Positions 1 to 5,793 of a stretch of DNA of 5,924 nt are shown one piece after another. Under the pieces are notes generated by a model that was given only the letters and a program-made list of their open reading frames with translations, was not told the origin of the DNA and did not search any database. The stretch is taken from positions 1-5,924 of the forward strand of contig DRKO01000099.1 of NCBI GenBank assembly GCA_011051745.1, written 5' to 3'. The stretch comes from Chloroflexota bacterium (GTDB taxonomy: Bacteria; Chloroflexota; Anaerolineae; Aggregatilineales; UBA3940). The translations under genes were made by a program, and so were the position numbers. Position 1 is the first letter of the stretch. Each line of letters starts with the position of its first letter.

Positions 1-1037
1 ACACCCCCTACTCGGATGGCGAGGGGTATCATGCGGAGATCGCCCGCGCCGCCGCCCGCGCCGGTCTGGATTTCGTGATCGTCACCGATCATAACGTCTG
101 GGTGGACGGCGTCGAGGGCTATTACGGCACACAGCCGGAGGAACGGGTCCTGTTGCTGGTCGGTGAGGAGGTGCACGACCCGCGCCGTGACCCCCAGGTA
201 AACCACATGCTGGTATACGGAGCGGGGCGCGAGATGTCGCCCTACGCGCCCAGTCCGCAGGCTTTGATTGATGAGGTGCAGGCCAGCGAAGGCTTTTGCT
301 ATCTCGCGCATCCCATCGAGAAGGCCGCTCCCCTCTTTGGCGAGGATGCGCTTCCCTGGGTGGACTGGGACATCGAAGGCTACACCGGCCTTGAGCTCTG
401 GAACTACATGTCGGAGTTCAAGAGCTATCTGTCCGGTCGTCTGAGGGCCATACGCGCCGCCTTCAACCCCGATCTGTTTATTTCCGGTCCCTTTCCGGAG
501 ACGCTGGCCCTCTGGGATCGGCTTCTGCGGGAGGGAAGGCGCGTCCGCGTGATCGGAGGGGCGGACGCCCACGCCACGCCCTACTCAATGGGGCCGCTGA
601 CCCGTGTCATCTTCCCTTATGAGTATCTGTTCCGCTGTGTGAATACTCATGTCCTCGTCCCCCGTCCCCTGAGCGGCGATCTGGAGCGCGACCGGGGGCT
701 GATCCTGAACGCGCTTCGGGAGGGGCACGCCTTCGTTGGCTACGATCTACCGGCTCCCACGCGGGGCTTTCGCTTCTCCGCGCAGGGGCGCAACACAAGC
801 ACCATCATGGGGGGCTGGATCCGTCTGGGTGACGGCGTGACGCTGCAGATTGTCTCCCCCCGCATTGCGGATATCCGCCTCCTGCGGGATGGCGAAGTCG
901 TCCTGCGGGAGACGGAAGGGACCCACTGCACCTATATCGCCAGTCAGGTGGGCGCGTACCGGGTTGAGATATACATCCACTACAGGGGAAAACGGCGCGG
1001 CTGGATATTCAGCAACCCGATCTTCATCGCACGCTGA
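1..1037 (+). CDS. PHP-domain metallohydrolase (CehA/McbA-like), 5' end outside window
   Basis: The reading frame is open from the left edge, so the gene starts outside the window; a GTG at 75 is internal. Counting the codon at 3-5 as residue 1, it begins TPYSDGEG, the stretch that normally follows the first PHP motif HxH. The partial codon (bases 1-2, AC) fits that motif's second His. Further PHP metal-ligand motifs appear in order: TDH (D29, H30), GEE (E55/E56), H68 in VNHML, H103 in YLAHP, and D188/H190 in GGADAH. These ligands usually bind two or three metal ions for phosphoester or related hydrolysis. After about residue 200 a beta-rich C-terminal part ends in WIFSNPIFI, as in stand-alone PHP proteins of the CehA/McbA type. 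The substrate cannot be read from sequence. DNA polymerase or histidinol phosphatase context is absent. The protein is probably cytosolic, but a signal peptide could lie outside the window. It is 30 nt ahead of the crotonase gene and co-oriented with it. Confidence 0.88.
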   Translation, partial: TPYSDGEGYHAEIARAAARAGLDFVIVTDHNVWVDGVEGYYGTQPEERVLLLVGEEVHDPRRDPQVNHMLVYGAGREMSPYAPSPQALIDEVQASEGFCYLAHPIEKAAPLFGEDALPWVDWDIEGYTGLELWNYMSEFKSYLSGRLRAIRAAFNPDLFISGPFPETLALWDRLLREGRRVRVIGGADAHATPYSMGPLTRVIFPYEYLFRCVNTHVLVPRPLSGDLERDRGLILNALREGHAFVGYDLPAPTRGFRFSAQGRNTSTIMGGWIRLGDGVTLQIVSPRIADIRLLRDGEVVLRETEGTHCTYIASQVGAYRVEIYIHYRGKRRGWIFSNPIFIAR

Positions 1038-1050
1038 GGGAGATCGTCGA

Positions 1051-1057
1051 GGGAGGA
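1051..1057 (+). promoter_or_regulatory. Ribosome binding site of the crotonase gene
   Basis: GGGAGGA lies 10 nt before the ATG at 1068. It is the only good Shine-Dalgarno in the 30-nt gap and supports that start over later in-frame candidates. Confidence 0.7.
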
Positions 1058-1067
1058 AGTCATCGCG

Positions 1068-1862
1068 ATGAGTGGTGAGGAAAGAGGGGAGGTGTTGTTC
1101 AGCCTCTCCGGGGATGGAGTGGGGGTGATCACCGTCAATCGCCCGCAGGTGCGCAATGCCCTGAACCGGGCGGCCATGCGCGGGCTGGAGGACGCCATCG
1201 GGCGGGCGGAGCGGGCGTCCGGCCTGCGGGCCCTGATCCTCACCGGCGCGGGGCAGACGTTCATCTCCGGCGGCGATATCCGCGACCTGCACAGCCGGAT
1301 GAGCGAGTCGGATGGCCTCCATCAGCATGACCTGATGACCGCCATTCTGTCCCGTCTGGAGACGCTCCCCGTGCCCGTCATCGCCGCGCTGGAGGGCGCG
1401 ACGCGCGGCGGGGGGTGTGAGGTTGCGCTGGCCTGTGATCTGCGTTTCGCGGCGGAGGATGCCACGCTCGGCTTTGTGCAGGTCAGGATGGGCGTCACGC
1501 CCGGCTGGGGTGGGGCGCGCCGGTTGTACGAACTGGTCGGGTATTCCCGTGCAATGGATCTGCTGTTGAGCGGGCGCATCCTGACGGCTCATGAGGCGCT
1601 CGAACTGGGCCTTGTGAACCGGCTCACCGCGCCGGGCCGCGCGTTAGAGGCGGCCCGTTCGCTGGCCTCGGAGATCGCACGCGGACCCGCCCTTGCCATC
1701 CGGGGCATTAAGGAAGTCCTGAGCGCTTACCGGACGCTCCCCGCCGCGCAGGCTGCGGAGCGCGAGCGGGCCATCTTCGGGCGGCTGTGGGCCAGCGCCG
1801 ATCATGCCGGGGCCTCGGCGGCGTTTCTGGAGAAGCGTCCCCCTGTCTTCCGGGGTGAATAG
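1068..1862 (+). CDS. Enoyl-CoA hydratase/isomerase (crotonase) family protein
   Basis: This 264-residue protein has normal length for a single-domain crotonase. Family landmarks run in order: NRPQVRNALN (24-33), oxyanion-hole segment TFISGGDI (64-71), VIAALEGATRGGGCE (104-118), ACDLRFAAEDATLGF (122-136), GVTPGWGGARRL (142-153) and the EALELGLVNR segment (176-185). Crotonases act on acyl-CoA thioesters by stabilising an enolate. E118 in GGGCE matches the first catalytic Glu of mitochondrial enoyl-CoA hydratase (E144 in rat). The position of the second catalytic Glu (E164) is Q138 in GFVQVRMG, so ordinary hydratase activity is doubtful. The FVQVRMGVTPGWGG segment resembles the FVHKEMG-PxWGG pattern of ethylmalonyl/methylmalonyl-CoA decarboxylase-like members (ECHDC1 type). 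Decarboxylase, isomerase or another crotonase activity is therefore possible. The start is the ATG 10 nt after GGGAGGA. The gene ends 3 nt before the methyltransferase gene, implying cotranscription. Confidence 0.93.
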   Translation: MSGEERGEVLFSLSGDGVGVITVNRPQVRNALNRAAMRGLEDAIGRAERASGLRALILTGAGQTFISGGDIRDLHSRMSESDGLHQHDLMTAILSRLETLPVPVIAALEGATRGGGCEVALACDLRFAAEDATLGFVQVRMGVTPGWGGARRLYELVGYSRAMDLLLSGRILTAHEALELGLVNRLTAPGRALEAARSLASEIARGPALAIRGIKEVLSAYRTLPAAQAAERERAIFGRLWASADHAGASAAFLEKRPPVFRGE

Positions 1863-1865
1863 GAG

Positions 1866-2660
1866 ATGAGGGAAACGGGTCTGGCCGGGAGAGACGATCC
1901 ATACGCGCGGCTGGTGCGCTATTACGATGTCGAGAACGCCGATCTGGTCGAAGACCTGGCGGCCTACGACCGGCTGGTACGGCGCTTTGGGGGGCCTGTG
2001 CTGGATGTGGGCTGTGGCACGGGCCGCGTGGCCTTCCATCTGGCTCAGCAGGGGGTGCGCGTCGTCGGGGTGGACATCTCCCGCGCGATGCTCACCCGTG
2101 CGCAGGAGCGGGCCGCCCGTCGCCGCTCTGTGCCCTCGCAGCCCCTCTGGCTTCAGGCTGATGTGACCACGCTGGCGCTCGCTGAGCGCTTCGGGCTGGC
2201 GATTTTTGCGTATAATGGGTTTATGCACTTTCTCGATCAGGGGCAGCAGATTCGTGCCCTGGAACGCCTGCGGGCCCACCTGAAGCCGGGCGGCGGGCTG
2301 GTGATTGATCTGCCCGGCCCGCTTGAGATATCTCAGGCCGACGATGTGGCCTCGCTGGTTGTGGAGCGCATCTTCACCGATCCGGACACCGGCCACACCG
2401 TGATCCAGCAATCGCTCCTCAGCGTCAACCGCGCCACCCAGATCATGGATATCACCTGGGTGTATGACAGCGTCGGCCCCGGCGGTTCCCTGCGCCGTGA
2501 CCTCATCCCCCTGCGTCTGCGCTACACGACCGCCCCGGAAATGCGCCTGCTGCTGGAGCGGGTCGGATTGCGCCCCGTCGAACTGTGCGGTGATTATGAG
2601 TTCAACCCTTATCAGGAGGAGAGCCCGCGCCTGTTCGTGATCGCGACACGGGCGGATTGA
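1866..2660 (+). CDS. Class I SAM-dependent methyltransferase
   Basis: This 264-residue protein has a Rossmann-fold methyltransferase core. Motif I is PVLDVGCGTGRV (44-55), the glycine-rich SAM-binding loop. VVGVDIS (66-72) carries acidic D70, expected to bind the ribose hydroxyls. LQADVTTL (96-103) carries D99, near the adenine. AYNGFMHFL (115-123) and LKPGGGLVIDLPGP (139-152) correspond to motifs IV and VI. The N-terminal YARLVRYYDVEN followed by DLAAYDRL is a common leader in small-molecule and uncharacterised methyltransferases. The C-terminal half (160-264) is beta-rich and probably sets substrate choice; I cannot name the substrate. No signal peptide is seen, so it should be cytosolic. 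The ATG at 1866 lies 3 nt after the crotonase stop, which suggests translational coupling. AGGAG touches the ATG, and the better-spaced signal is GGGGTG at 1853-1858. The next in-frame start, GTG at 1914, would remove part of the conserved leader. Confidence 0.92.
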   Translation: MRETGLAGRDDPYARLVRYYDVENADLVEDLAAYDRLVRRFGGPVLDVGCGTGRVAFHLAQQGVRVVGVDISRAMLTRAQERAARRRSVPSQPLWLQADVTTLALAERFGLAIFAYNGFMHFLDQGQQIRALERLRAHLKPGGGLVIDLPGPLEISQADDVASLVVERIFTDPDTGHTVIQQSLLSVNRATQIMDITWVYDSVGPGGSLRRDLIPLRLRYTTAPEMRLLLERVGLRPVELCGDYEFNPYQEESPRLFVIATRAD

Positions 2661-2666
2661 CGGCTT

Positions 2667-3965
2667 ATGAGACGTTCAACAGCTTTTGATGGCCTTGCTG
2701 TGTTGCTTGTCGCTCTGATGATCGGGCTGGCCGGGTGCGCTCAGGATGAGTCGCCCCCCGCCACGCTCACCCCCACGCTGGGCGGGCCGGTGTTGCCGCT
2801 TGTGGCGACGCCCTCCTCCCCGACCGCCACGCCGGTGGCTTCTCCGGCCCCCACCGGTGATGCCCCGACGTTCACCACCTATCGCCACCGGTCGGGGGTG
2901 TTCACCCTCAACTTCCCCGACGACTGGGAAGTGATCGACGAATCGACCGATCAACGGTTGCTCGTCCGCCTGCTCCCGCCCATCGGATACGGGAGTCGGG
3001 CAACGGTTGACATCACCAACGAGGGGCCGCTCCCCCCGCAGGAGGTGCGTTCGCTGGCCGAGAGTTACCTCCGTCTGCACTATGCCGGGAACCCCGCCTA
3101 CGCCGAGATCAACCGGGCCGAGTTGCCCGATGGCCGCCTGCAATTCGTCTTCCTGTACGATGATGGGCGCGGGGCCTCTGGCCGGGAGACGCTTTACATC
3201 CAGCAGGTCGGCCCCTATTTTGCGGCGCTGCGTGTCTTCCTCTCCGATAAGGACACCATCTTTCTGGGGTCGGCGCTTGATACGCTGGTTGCCAGCTTCA
3301 GCGTGGACGCCCTGGCGGTGTGGGGTAGCCAGGTGGCGGCCATCAATCCGGCGGAGTTGCTTCTGGTGAATACGTCGCTCTGGCGGGGCGACGATGGGCT
3401 GACGTACTATATGGGCGAGGTCTACAACGCCTCTCCGGCGGATATCATGAACGTTCGGGTTCGGGTTGCGATCTGCAACGCCACCGGCGTTGTTCTGGCC
3501 GAGGCTGGCGGCGCGGCGGCCCTGCGGACCGTCCAGCGGGGCGATTCGGTCCCCTTTTCGCTCGCCGTTGAGGGGCTGCCCGCCGAGGTGGAGGTCTGCC
3601 TTGAGCAGGCCGAGGCCGAGCCCGCTCGCCCCGACCCGACCTACACCCGTGCCCTCGCGCTGGACGCCGACGCCGGGCTGGACAGCCGGGGCAATCTCGT
3701 TGTCCGGGGCGCGGTGACCAATCCTGAGCTTGTGCCGGTTCGGAATGTGGAAGTTGTGATTGTCGTGTATGATCCGGAGGGTCGGGTTGTGGGGTATCAG
3801 TTGTTGCCGCTGGGCGCAGACCTGAACCTTCAGCCGGGGCAATCTCTGGGGTTTGAACACGTCTTTACAGATTTGGGAGGTGAGCCGGAACGGTATATGA
3901 CGTTTGCTCAGGCGGAAGTCCTCAGCGCATCCAGCCCATCGCTTGCGCCGGGGGAAACGCCCTGA
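2667..3965 (+). CDS. Lipoprotein with PsbP-like region and two FxLYD-like repeats
   Basis: This 432-residue protein begins with MRRS, a hydrophobic stretch (9-23) and a lipobox LAGC (21-24), so C24 should be lipidated and the protein anchored outside the membrane. Residues 28-68 form a Thr/Pro/Ala/Ser-rich linker with repeated ATP/SPT steps, typical of extracytoplasmic spacers. Residues 71-213 start with YRHRSGVFTLNFPDDWEV and end with LDTLVASFSVD, a pattern of PsbP-like (Mog1/PsbP-fold) domains in bacterial lipoproteins. Two beta-sandwich units follow. One is about 231-312, with TYYMGEVYNASPADIMNVRV; the other about 327-418, with NLVVRGAVTNPELVPVRNVEV. Both resemble FxLYD-type repeats. C270 and C311 both fall in the first unit and could form a disulfide. 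The function is unknown; binding or scaffolding is more likely than catalysis. The ATG lies 6 nt after the methyltransferase stop with a weak GGCGGA 10 nt upstream, so translation may be coupled. Domain names are pattern-based and unchecked by profile search. Confidence 0.88.
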   Translation: MRRSTAFDGLAVLLVALMIGLAGCAQDESPPATLTPTLGGPVLPLVATPSSPTATPVASPAPTGDAPTFTTYRHRSGVFTLNFPDDWEVIDESTDQRLLVRLLPPIGYGSRATVDITNEGPLPPQEVRSLAESYLRLHYAGNPAYAEINRAELPDGRLQFVFLYDDGRGASGRETLYIQQVGPYFAALRVFLSDKDTIFLGSALDTLVASFSVDALAVWGSQVAAINPAELLLVNTSLWRGDDGLTYYMGEVYNASPADIMNVRVRVAICNATGVVLAEAGGAAALRTVQRGDSVPFSLAVEGLPAEVEVCLEQAEAEPARPDPTYTRALALDADAGLDSRGNLVVRGAVTNPELVPVRNVEVVIVVYDPEGRVVGYQLLPLGADLNLQPGQSLGFEHVFTDLGGEPERYMTFAQAEVLSASSPSLAPGETP

Positions 3966-4047
3966 GAGCATACATACGCCATTGGATCAGGAAAGGAGGA
4001 AGGCGGTTCTTTCCACTGCACCCGGTCGCCGAATACCGCCGCTTGTT
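3966..4047 (+). promoter_or_regulatory. Leader of the SH3b gene with a distant Shine-Dalgarno and bridging hairpin
   Basis: The 82-nt spacer holds a near-perfect Shine-Dalgarno, AGGAGG at 3994-3999, but no ATG, GTG or TTG follows at a usual distance in any frame. The next ATG pair is at 4048 and 4051. GGCGGT (4002-4007) can pair with ACCGCC (4035-4040). Folding out that segment leaves 9 nt between AGGAGG and the ATG at 4048. Known cases such as phage T4 gene 38 use a hairpin this way; its use here is inference. I see no convincing -35/-10 pair, so the gene may be read through from upstream. Confidence 0.4.
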
Positions 4048-5181
4048 ATGATGCCTGCGCGTTTAAAGGCCTTACTGTTTGCCGGTCTGGTGATTGCGAT
4101 TGCGTTTGGTACGGGGAACGGAGTGGCGGCTGCTCAGGCCCGGACCCCGACGCTGACCGTTCGGACTATTTTTGATGTCAACATCCGTGCTCTGCCGGGG
4201 ATCAACAGTGCTGTGGTCGGCGTCCTGCCTGCGGGCGAGACGGCGACGGCGATAGGCCGCACAGAAGCGAACAACTGGATACAGATTCAGTATCAGGAGA
4301 CGACCGGCTGGGTGGCCTCCTGGGTGGTGACCTTCTCAGGGGATACGTCCATCCTGCCGATCACGACTCCGGTTCAGCCTCCACCGGCCAGTCAGGGGGG
4401 GCCTTTCGAGCTGATCGCTCCCTACAACGTGAACCTCCGCGCTGCGCCGGATGTCAACGCCGGGGTGCTGATGGTGCTGCGTTACAACACGGCTGCCGAA
4501 GCGACGGGCCGGAACGCGGCCAGCTCCTGGTTGCGGGTTCGTTATCAGGGTCAGGAGGGCTGGGTGGCGGCCTGGCCGGTGATCGTCCGGGGGGACATCA
4601 CCGCCCTGCCGATTGCCGGGGGGGCCGGTTCCCCGCCGCCGGTTGCCACGCCGCAGCCGTCCACCACCGCGCCTTCAACCTCTCTGCCGGAGGGCGCGTT
4701 CACCGTCATTGCTCCCTTCCGGGTGAATATCCGTTCCGCCCCTTCTCTGAGCGGAACGATCCTCGACGTGCTGCCTTTCTCGACCCCTGCCCTCGCCGTC
4801 GGGCGCAACGAGGGCAATAACTGGATTCAGGTCGAGTACGGCGAAACGCGCGGCTGGGTGGCGGCCTGGGTGGTCGTCGCCTCTGCTGATACCCGCCTCC
4901 TGCCGGTCACCTCTCCGGCGACGGAGATAACGCCTTCCGCCGGGCCGCTCAACGGGCGCAGCATCTATGAGGTCGCGATCCGCACCGGGCCGGGCTTGAA
5001 CTTTGGCGAGCAGGGCAGGCTCCCGCCCGCAACCGATGTGACGCTGTTGGCCCGGACGGAGGATAACGGCTGGGTTCAGATCAACTATCAGGGCGTGAAC
5101 GGCTGGGTGGCGGCCTGGCTGCTTGTCGCCTCGGCGGACATCTCCAACCTGCCGGTGCAGAGTCTTTCCGCCGCGCCCTGA
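4048..5181 (+). CDS. Secreted protein with four SH3b (SH3_3-type) repeats
   Basis: The ATG at 4048 gives 377 residues. Residues 1-31 form a Sec signal peptide: basic MMPARLK, a hydrophobic core LLFAGLVIAIAF, and AAAQA before a likely cut after A31. An open frame extends upstream to a TTG at 3904, but this would add 48 very basic residues ahead of the signal peptide and overlap the lipoprotein gene, so I reject it. The mature protein is four bacterial SH3 repeats at about 36-105, 119-188, 217-287 and 302-370, joined by Pro/Ser/Thr-rich linkers. Each has a V(N/A)(I/L)R-x(2)-P/G start, a central W(I/L/V)(Q/R)(I/V) strand, a GWVA(A/S)W strand, and a trailing (G/A)D-x(3/4)-LP(I/V). Such repeats are usually extracytoplasmic binding modules, often for cell-wall peptides or proteins. 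No catalytic domain is present, so a binding or surface role is inferred. It is the last gene before the convergent terminator. Confidence 0.9.
   Translation: MMPARLKALLFAGLVIAIAFGTGNGVAAAQARTPTLTVRTIFDVNIRALPGINSAVVGVLPAGETATAIGRTEANNWIQIQYQETTGWVASWVVTFSGDTSILPITTPVQPPPASQGGPFELIAPYNVNLRAAPDVNAGVLMVLRYNTAAEATGRNAASSWLRVRYQGQEGWVAAWPVIVRGDITALPIAGGAGSPPPVATPQPSTTAPSTSLPEGAFTVIAPFRVNIRSAPSLSGTILDVLPFSTPALAVGRNEGNNWIQVEYGETRGWVAAWVVVASADTRLLPVTSPATEITPSAGPLNGRSIYEVAIRTGPGLNFGEQGRLPPATDVTLLARTEDNGWVQINYQGVNGWVAAWLLVASADISNLPVQSLSAAP
4153..5157 (+). repeat. Four in-frame SH3b coding repeats
   Basis: Units lie at about 4153-4362, 4402-4611, 4696-4908 and 4951-5157. GGCTGGGTGGCGGCCTGG, encoding GWVAAW, is identical at 4558-4575, 4852-4869 and 5101-5118, and differs slightly at 4306-4323. 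Outside this core the DNA has diverged, so these are old protein-level duplications rather than a recent tandem expansion. The fourth unit is the most divergent at its start (VAIRTGPG instead of VN-I/L-R-A/S-x-P). Confidence 0.85.
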
Positions 5182-5211
5182 GGGGCAGGGCGTCTCTGGC
5201 GTGGAAACAGA

Positions 5212-5250
5212 AACAGGGGATGAGTGGTTAATCGGAACTCATCCCCTGTT
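5212..5250. terminator. Bidirectional intrinsic terminator between convergent genes
   Basis: AACAGGGGATGAGT (5212-5225) and its exact complement ACTCATCCCCTGTT (5237-5250) give a perfect 14-bp stem with an 11-nt loop. The hairpin is 31 nt after the SH3b stop and 56 nt after the minus-strand SWIM gene's stop. Beyond the stem the minus strand reads TTTCTGTTTCC, which is T-rich. The plus strand has only GTTG, a poor U-run. It probably serves both genes, working better on the minus strand. Confidence 0.75.
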
Positions 5251-5305
5251 GTTGCCTGTGATAGCAGGTGCGGGTTGCTTTAATGTCGGCTTGCTCCGCT
5301 CGCGC

Positions 5306-5542
5306 TCAGGCCACCTCCGGGATCATGCCGTCCAGAATACGTTCCAGTGCCATTGTGTGGCTGCACGTCCCCCGCGTCTGGAAAAAGTCACAATCACACT
5401 GCCATGCGCCCCGGACAAAATGAACGGTATGCGGATTGTTGTCCCCGTCAAACGTGACCGTGAATTGCTCAAACTGGATACGGTCGCGCTCCTCGGCGTA
5501 ACGCTTGGCTTTCTGAATCTTGCCGATCATCCCATAATCCAT
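5306..5542 (-). CDS. Small stand-alone SWIM zinc-finger protein
   Basis: The gene encodes 78 residues starting MDYGMIGK. Residues 1-25 are charged and likely helical (KIQKAKRYAEERDRIQFEQ). A beta-hairpin region FTVTFDGDNNPHTVHF follows at 27-42. The SWIM motif CxCx8CxH is complete: C49, C51, C60 and H62, within QCDCDFFQTRGTCSHTMALERIL. Four such ligands are expected to bind one zinc. SWIM fingers are linked to DNA or protein binding and usually sit inside larger proteins such as SWI2/SNF2 ATPases; here the finger is nearly the whole protein. The start at 5542 is chosen because AGGAGG precedes it by 6 nt; an in-frame ATG at 5605 would run through the terminator hairpin upstream. No signal peptide is present, so it should be cytosolic. 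It faces the SH3b gene across a shared terminator and has its own promoter region on the right. Its target is unknown. Confidence 0.88.
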   Translation of the reverse strand: MDYGMIGKIQKAKRYAEERDRIQFEQFTVTFDGDNNPHTVHFVRGAWQCDCDFFQTRGTCSHTMALERILDGMIPEVA

Positions 5543-5548
5543 GTTAAC

Positions 5549-5554
5549 CTCCTG
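5549..5554 (-). promoter_or_regulatory. Ribosome binding site of the SWIM gene
   Basis: On the minus strand AGGAGG is followed by GTTAAC and then the ATG at 5542-5540. This ideal 6-nt spacing fixes the start of the SWIM gene at 5542 rather than at the upstream in-frame ATG at 5605. Confidence 0.85.
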
Positions 5555-5593
5555 GTCATTTGAGCGAGGCCTTCCCCGGAACGGCAGCGGATT

Positions 5594-5625
5594 ATTAAAA
5601 AGCACGCAGGATCATCCTGCGTGCT
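5594..5625 (-). terminator. Intrinsic terminator on the minus strand, upstream of the SWIM gene
   Basis: AGCACGCAGG (5601-5610) and CCTGCGTGCT (5616-5625) form a perfect 10-bp stem, extendable to 11 bp with a 3-nt loop. Read on the minus strand the hairpin runs into TTTTTAAT, a classic U-run. On the plus strand it is followed by CTGGGG, so it is directional. It lies 59 nt before the SWIM start codon and about 45 nt after the predicted minus-strand transcription start, so it either ends a short RNA or acts as an attenuator for the SWIM gene. Confidence 0.75.
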
Positions 5626-5670
5626 CTGGGGCACTCTTGCTGGTTGGTTCACCCGTTCGCCGTCCCTCAT
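5594..5670 (-). ncRNA. Possible small RNA or attenuated leader
   Basis: A transcript started by the promoter at 5677-5706 would begin near 5670 and end in the U-run of the hairpin at 5601-5625, giving about 70-77 nt. If polymerase reads through, the same RNA becomes a 128-nt 5' leader of the SWIM gene. I recognise no known riboswitch or small RNA family in it. The segment before the hairpin contains GACGGC and GAACGG, which could pair with GCCGTT (5579-5584) just after the terminator, but no pairing clearly competes with the terminator stem. A third possibility is that the hairpin insulates the SWIM gene from transcription coming from the right. Confidence 0.35.
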
Positions 5671-5676
5671 GTTAGC

Positions 5677-5706
5677 AGTATAGGATAGAAGGGGAGGCCG
5701 AGTCAA
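5677..5706 (-). promoter_or_regulatory. Predicted sigma-70-type promoter, minus strand
   Basis: On the minus strand TTGACT (5706-5701) and TATACT (5682-5677) are separated by 18 nt. Each matches the TTGACA/TATAAT consensus at five of six positions. Transcription should start near 5670. This is the best promoter-like pair I found in the window; it points at the terminator hairpin and the SWIM gene. I see no operator. Confidence 0.6.
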
Positions 5707-5793
5707 CCACTTTCCCCCTACGGCTCACATACGTTCAGGGGGTGCTGTGTTCCGCCCCCCGCCCCCGACTCGTAGGGACAGGGCGCGCCCCGC

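Noticed and set aside
747..1592. Minus-strand open frame of 281 codons across the PHP/crotonase junction
   Set aside because: It overlaps two well-supported genes and has shadow-like Arg/Pro/Gln-rich composition with no motifs.
1644..2411. Minus-strand open frame of 255 codons opposite crotonase and methyltransferase
   Set aside because: No motifs are seen and it crosses the boundary of two clear genes. It reflects codon bias.
2676..3971. Minus-strand open frame of 431 codons opposite the lipoprotein gene
   Set aside because: It is rich in Arg, Gly, Gln and His with no recognisable domain. It mirrors the high-GC codon bias of the plus-strand gene, which has a lipobox and coherent domains.
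3904..4047. Upstream extension of the SH3b protein to a TTG start
   Set aside because: It would add 48 very basic residues ahead of a normal signal peptide and overlap the lipoprotein gene.
5123..5563. Plus-strand open frame of 146 codons over the terminator and the SWIM gene
   Set aside because: It starts inside the SH3b gene, crosses the perfect terminator hairpin and lies antisense to a gene with an intact CxCx8CxH and an ideal ribosome binding site.
5543..5605. Upstream in-frame ATG at 5605 for the SWIM protein
   Set aside because: The start codon lies inside the minus-strand terminator hairpin and has no Shine-Dalgarno; the ATG at 5542 has a perfect one.
5633..5665. tRNA-like GGTTCACCC segment
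   Set aside because: No cloverleaf arms could be drawn around it on either strand.
5527..5670. Minus-strand 47-codon frame beginning with ATG exactly at the predicted transcription start and overlapping the SWIM start by 16 nt
   Set aside because: It would be leaderless, runs through the terminator hairpin and shows no amino-acid run typical of attenuator peptides. Chance is likely, though it is worth remembering if a leaderless transcript is mapped.
5716..5777. CCCTACG/CGTAGGG inverted repeat as ends of a mobile element
   Set aside because: Only 7 bp match, there is no target duplication and no transposase lies between them.
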